The translations under genes and the position numbers were made by a program. The notes below the pieces were generated by a model. It was not told where the DNA came from, searched no databases, and saw only the letters and a program-made list of their open reading frames with translations. Below are positions 62,698 to 64,000 of a stretch of DNA of 64,000 nucleotides, piece after piece (position 1 is the first letter of the stretch; the number at the start of each line of letters is the position of its first letter). This stretch comes from Hemicordylus capensis (taxonomy: Eukaryota > Chordata > Lepidosauria > Squamata > Cordylidae), in contig NC_069669.1 of assembly GCF_027244095.1 (NCBI RefSeq), forward strand, positions 7,094,501 through 7,158,500. Direction: 5' to 3'.

Positions 62698-63794
62698 TGT
62701 CAGCAAACGTTGTCACAACTCTTGTGTTTGGACAGAAATAATCATGTCCTTCCATCATCCCTTGTACACATGTGAGCATCCCATTGTAAGTCACTTTATG
62801 ATCTGACAACTGGCAATAGATAAATGAACTAAATACATGGGCTGGAATGAGAGTAGTGTCCTCAACAGAACTGGTGAACCATCCTCATTTTGAATTGACG
62901 TTCTCATGGTGCTAGGATTGCTGGCCAAACTGATGCTTCATGTTCTAGATTCTACATGGCTTCAGCAACATTTGAATTTGTCAGGGGATTCTGGAGTTAC
63001 AACTAGGAATATTATGGTAAGTAGCAGGGACCGAGTCTAGTGAGCCACCCTGGACTGTGTGCACTCAAATCCACCAGCTCTCTTCAGGAACAGAAGAGAT
63101 GTGTGACGTCAGAAACCATTCAACAGGAGCAGCTTCCCAAATCACTTGCTGATGAATTTCTATCTCGTGTACAGCGTTTCCCTACAGTTGTGCCCAGGCA
63201 GAAACTCATCAGACTCACAAGCCATCCATAATCAGTTCCTACAGATGGATTTCTGCCAGATGCATTCTGACATTATCGACAGCACCCCAAAACTAAGTGA
63301 AGAGAACGTACCATCAATGCCATGAGACAGAGCTCGCAGCATCCAGCTGCAATCCTCAGATAACTTGCACTCGATTCCAGTGGTCCTTTCAGCTCTGGAA
63401 AGCTGCCCAGGGTGACACTGCTTGCATCTCAGCCAAAAGTGGTATTAGCAATTGGATGAATTACAGAAAGAGTAGAATCAAGTCTTGGATTCCTCCCAAG
63501 TTTTTAAGGCAAACTTCTTTCCAACTTGGAAAAAAACCATACAGCAAGTTTGCAAGCAGAGGAGATTCCATAGCCATCTCAGTGGCACTGGAAACAGTCC
63601 TGGCCTGTCTTTTGATTACACAGAAGAACAAAGCAAACTGAAGTGACATCTTGTACGGAAAGTGGAAGCATGGAAGGGAATGTTGAGTGAGTGGGGAAGT
63701 GGCAGCTAGCTATGCCAGCTAGAGCTACGCCAAATAAGGACTAGGAGGAAGCATAGTTCACACACATTTTCAAGTCCACCACAAAAGTGTCCTG

Positions 63795-63935
63795 AACATA
63801 AGAACCCAAGAAAAGTCCTGCTGGATCAAGACAAAGCATCCCGCCCCATGCAGTGGCCAACCAGGCACATTCAGGAAGCTCACAAGTTGGGAAGAGAAGG
63901 CAACTGCCCCTCCCCTTGAAGCTCCCTAGCACCTG
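63795..63935 (-). mobile_element. CR1 LINE 3' end fragment
   Basis: GAACATAAGAACCCAAGAAA AGTCCTGCTGGATCAAGACA is a diverged reversed CR1 terminus, followed by GCAGTGGCCAACCAG. Truncated. Confidence 0.7.
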
Positions 63936-64000
63936 GAAGTTTTTCACATGGGGCTTTTAAAGCCCTTTAACTCGCATCTCCTCCAGAAACAAGGGGGTGA

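Larger units (their letters stand above)
50769..64000 (-). other. Upstream intron / 5' region of MRTFB, no exon recognised
   Basis: This is presumably intron sequence between the first coding exons (outside the window) and the RPEL1 exon. I looked for the expected upstream coding exon on the minus strand and did not find one. The interval holds SINEs, an RTE LINE, CR1 tails, fold-back elements and unassigned sequence. Stretches such as 50800-52200, 57100-58050 and 59500-60580 show no recognisable repeat or gene. Confidence 0.5.

Noticed and set aside
50769-64000. First coding exons of MRTFB
   Set aside because: No minus-strand segment resembling the expected acidic N-terminus with a phase-1 donor was found; not reported.

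Overview
The window is from a squamate reptile (lizard or snake), most likely a lizard. I infer this from the repeats. There are several tRNA-headed SINEs whose 3' tail matches an RTE/Bov-B-type LINE in the same window, the Sauria SINE arrangement known from squamates. They sit with CR1, L2 and hAT-type elements on an AT-moderate vertebrate background. No bacterial, viral or organellar genes are present.

The only protein-coding gene I can support is MRTFB (MKL2, myocardin-related transcription factor B), on the minus strand. Fourteen coding exons lie between 50768 and 28911. Their splice phases join without a break into about 1,042 codons. They encode the end of the N-terminus (three actin-binding RPEL motifs), the basic and glutamine-rich region, the SAP domain, the leucine zipper and the C-terminal activation domain, ending at the stop codon. 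The first coding exons (about 50 residues in mammals) and the promoter are not seen and should lie to the right, beyond 64000. The region 28910 down to about 20836 is best read as a very long 3' UTR, ending near an AATAAA at 20849-20854 (minus strand).

The layout is as follows. 1-20.8 kb is intergenic DNA downstream of MRTFB, built almost entirely from nested repeats. 20.8-28.9 kb is the proposed 3' UTR, with few repeats and a three-unit hairpin minisatellite. 28.9-50.8 kb holds the MRTFB exons and introns. 50.8-64 kb is upstream intronic or 5' flanking DNA with SINEs, an RTE LINE, CR1 tails and small DNA transposons.

I found no new multi-gene system. The more notable observations are: an abundant SINE that fuses a 5S rRNA-like segment, a tRNA-like segment and a CR1-like tail; a LINE family that left a 36-bp insertion between perfect 13-bp target-site duplications; several fold-back DNA elements with intact 8-10-bp target-site duplications; and a GC-AG intron next to a tandem NAGNAG acceptor in the third RPEL motif of MRTFB.
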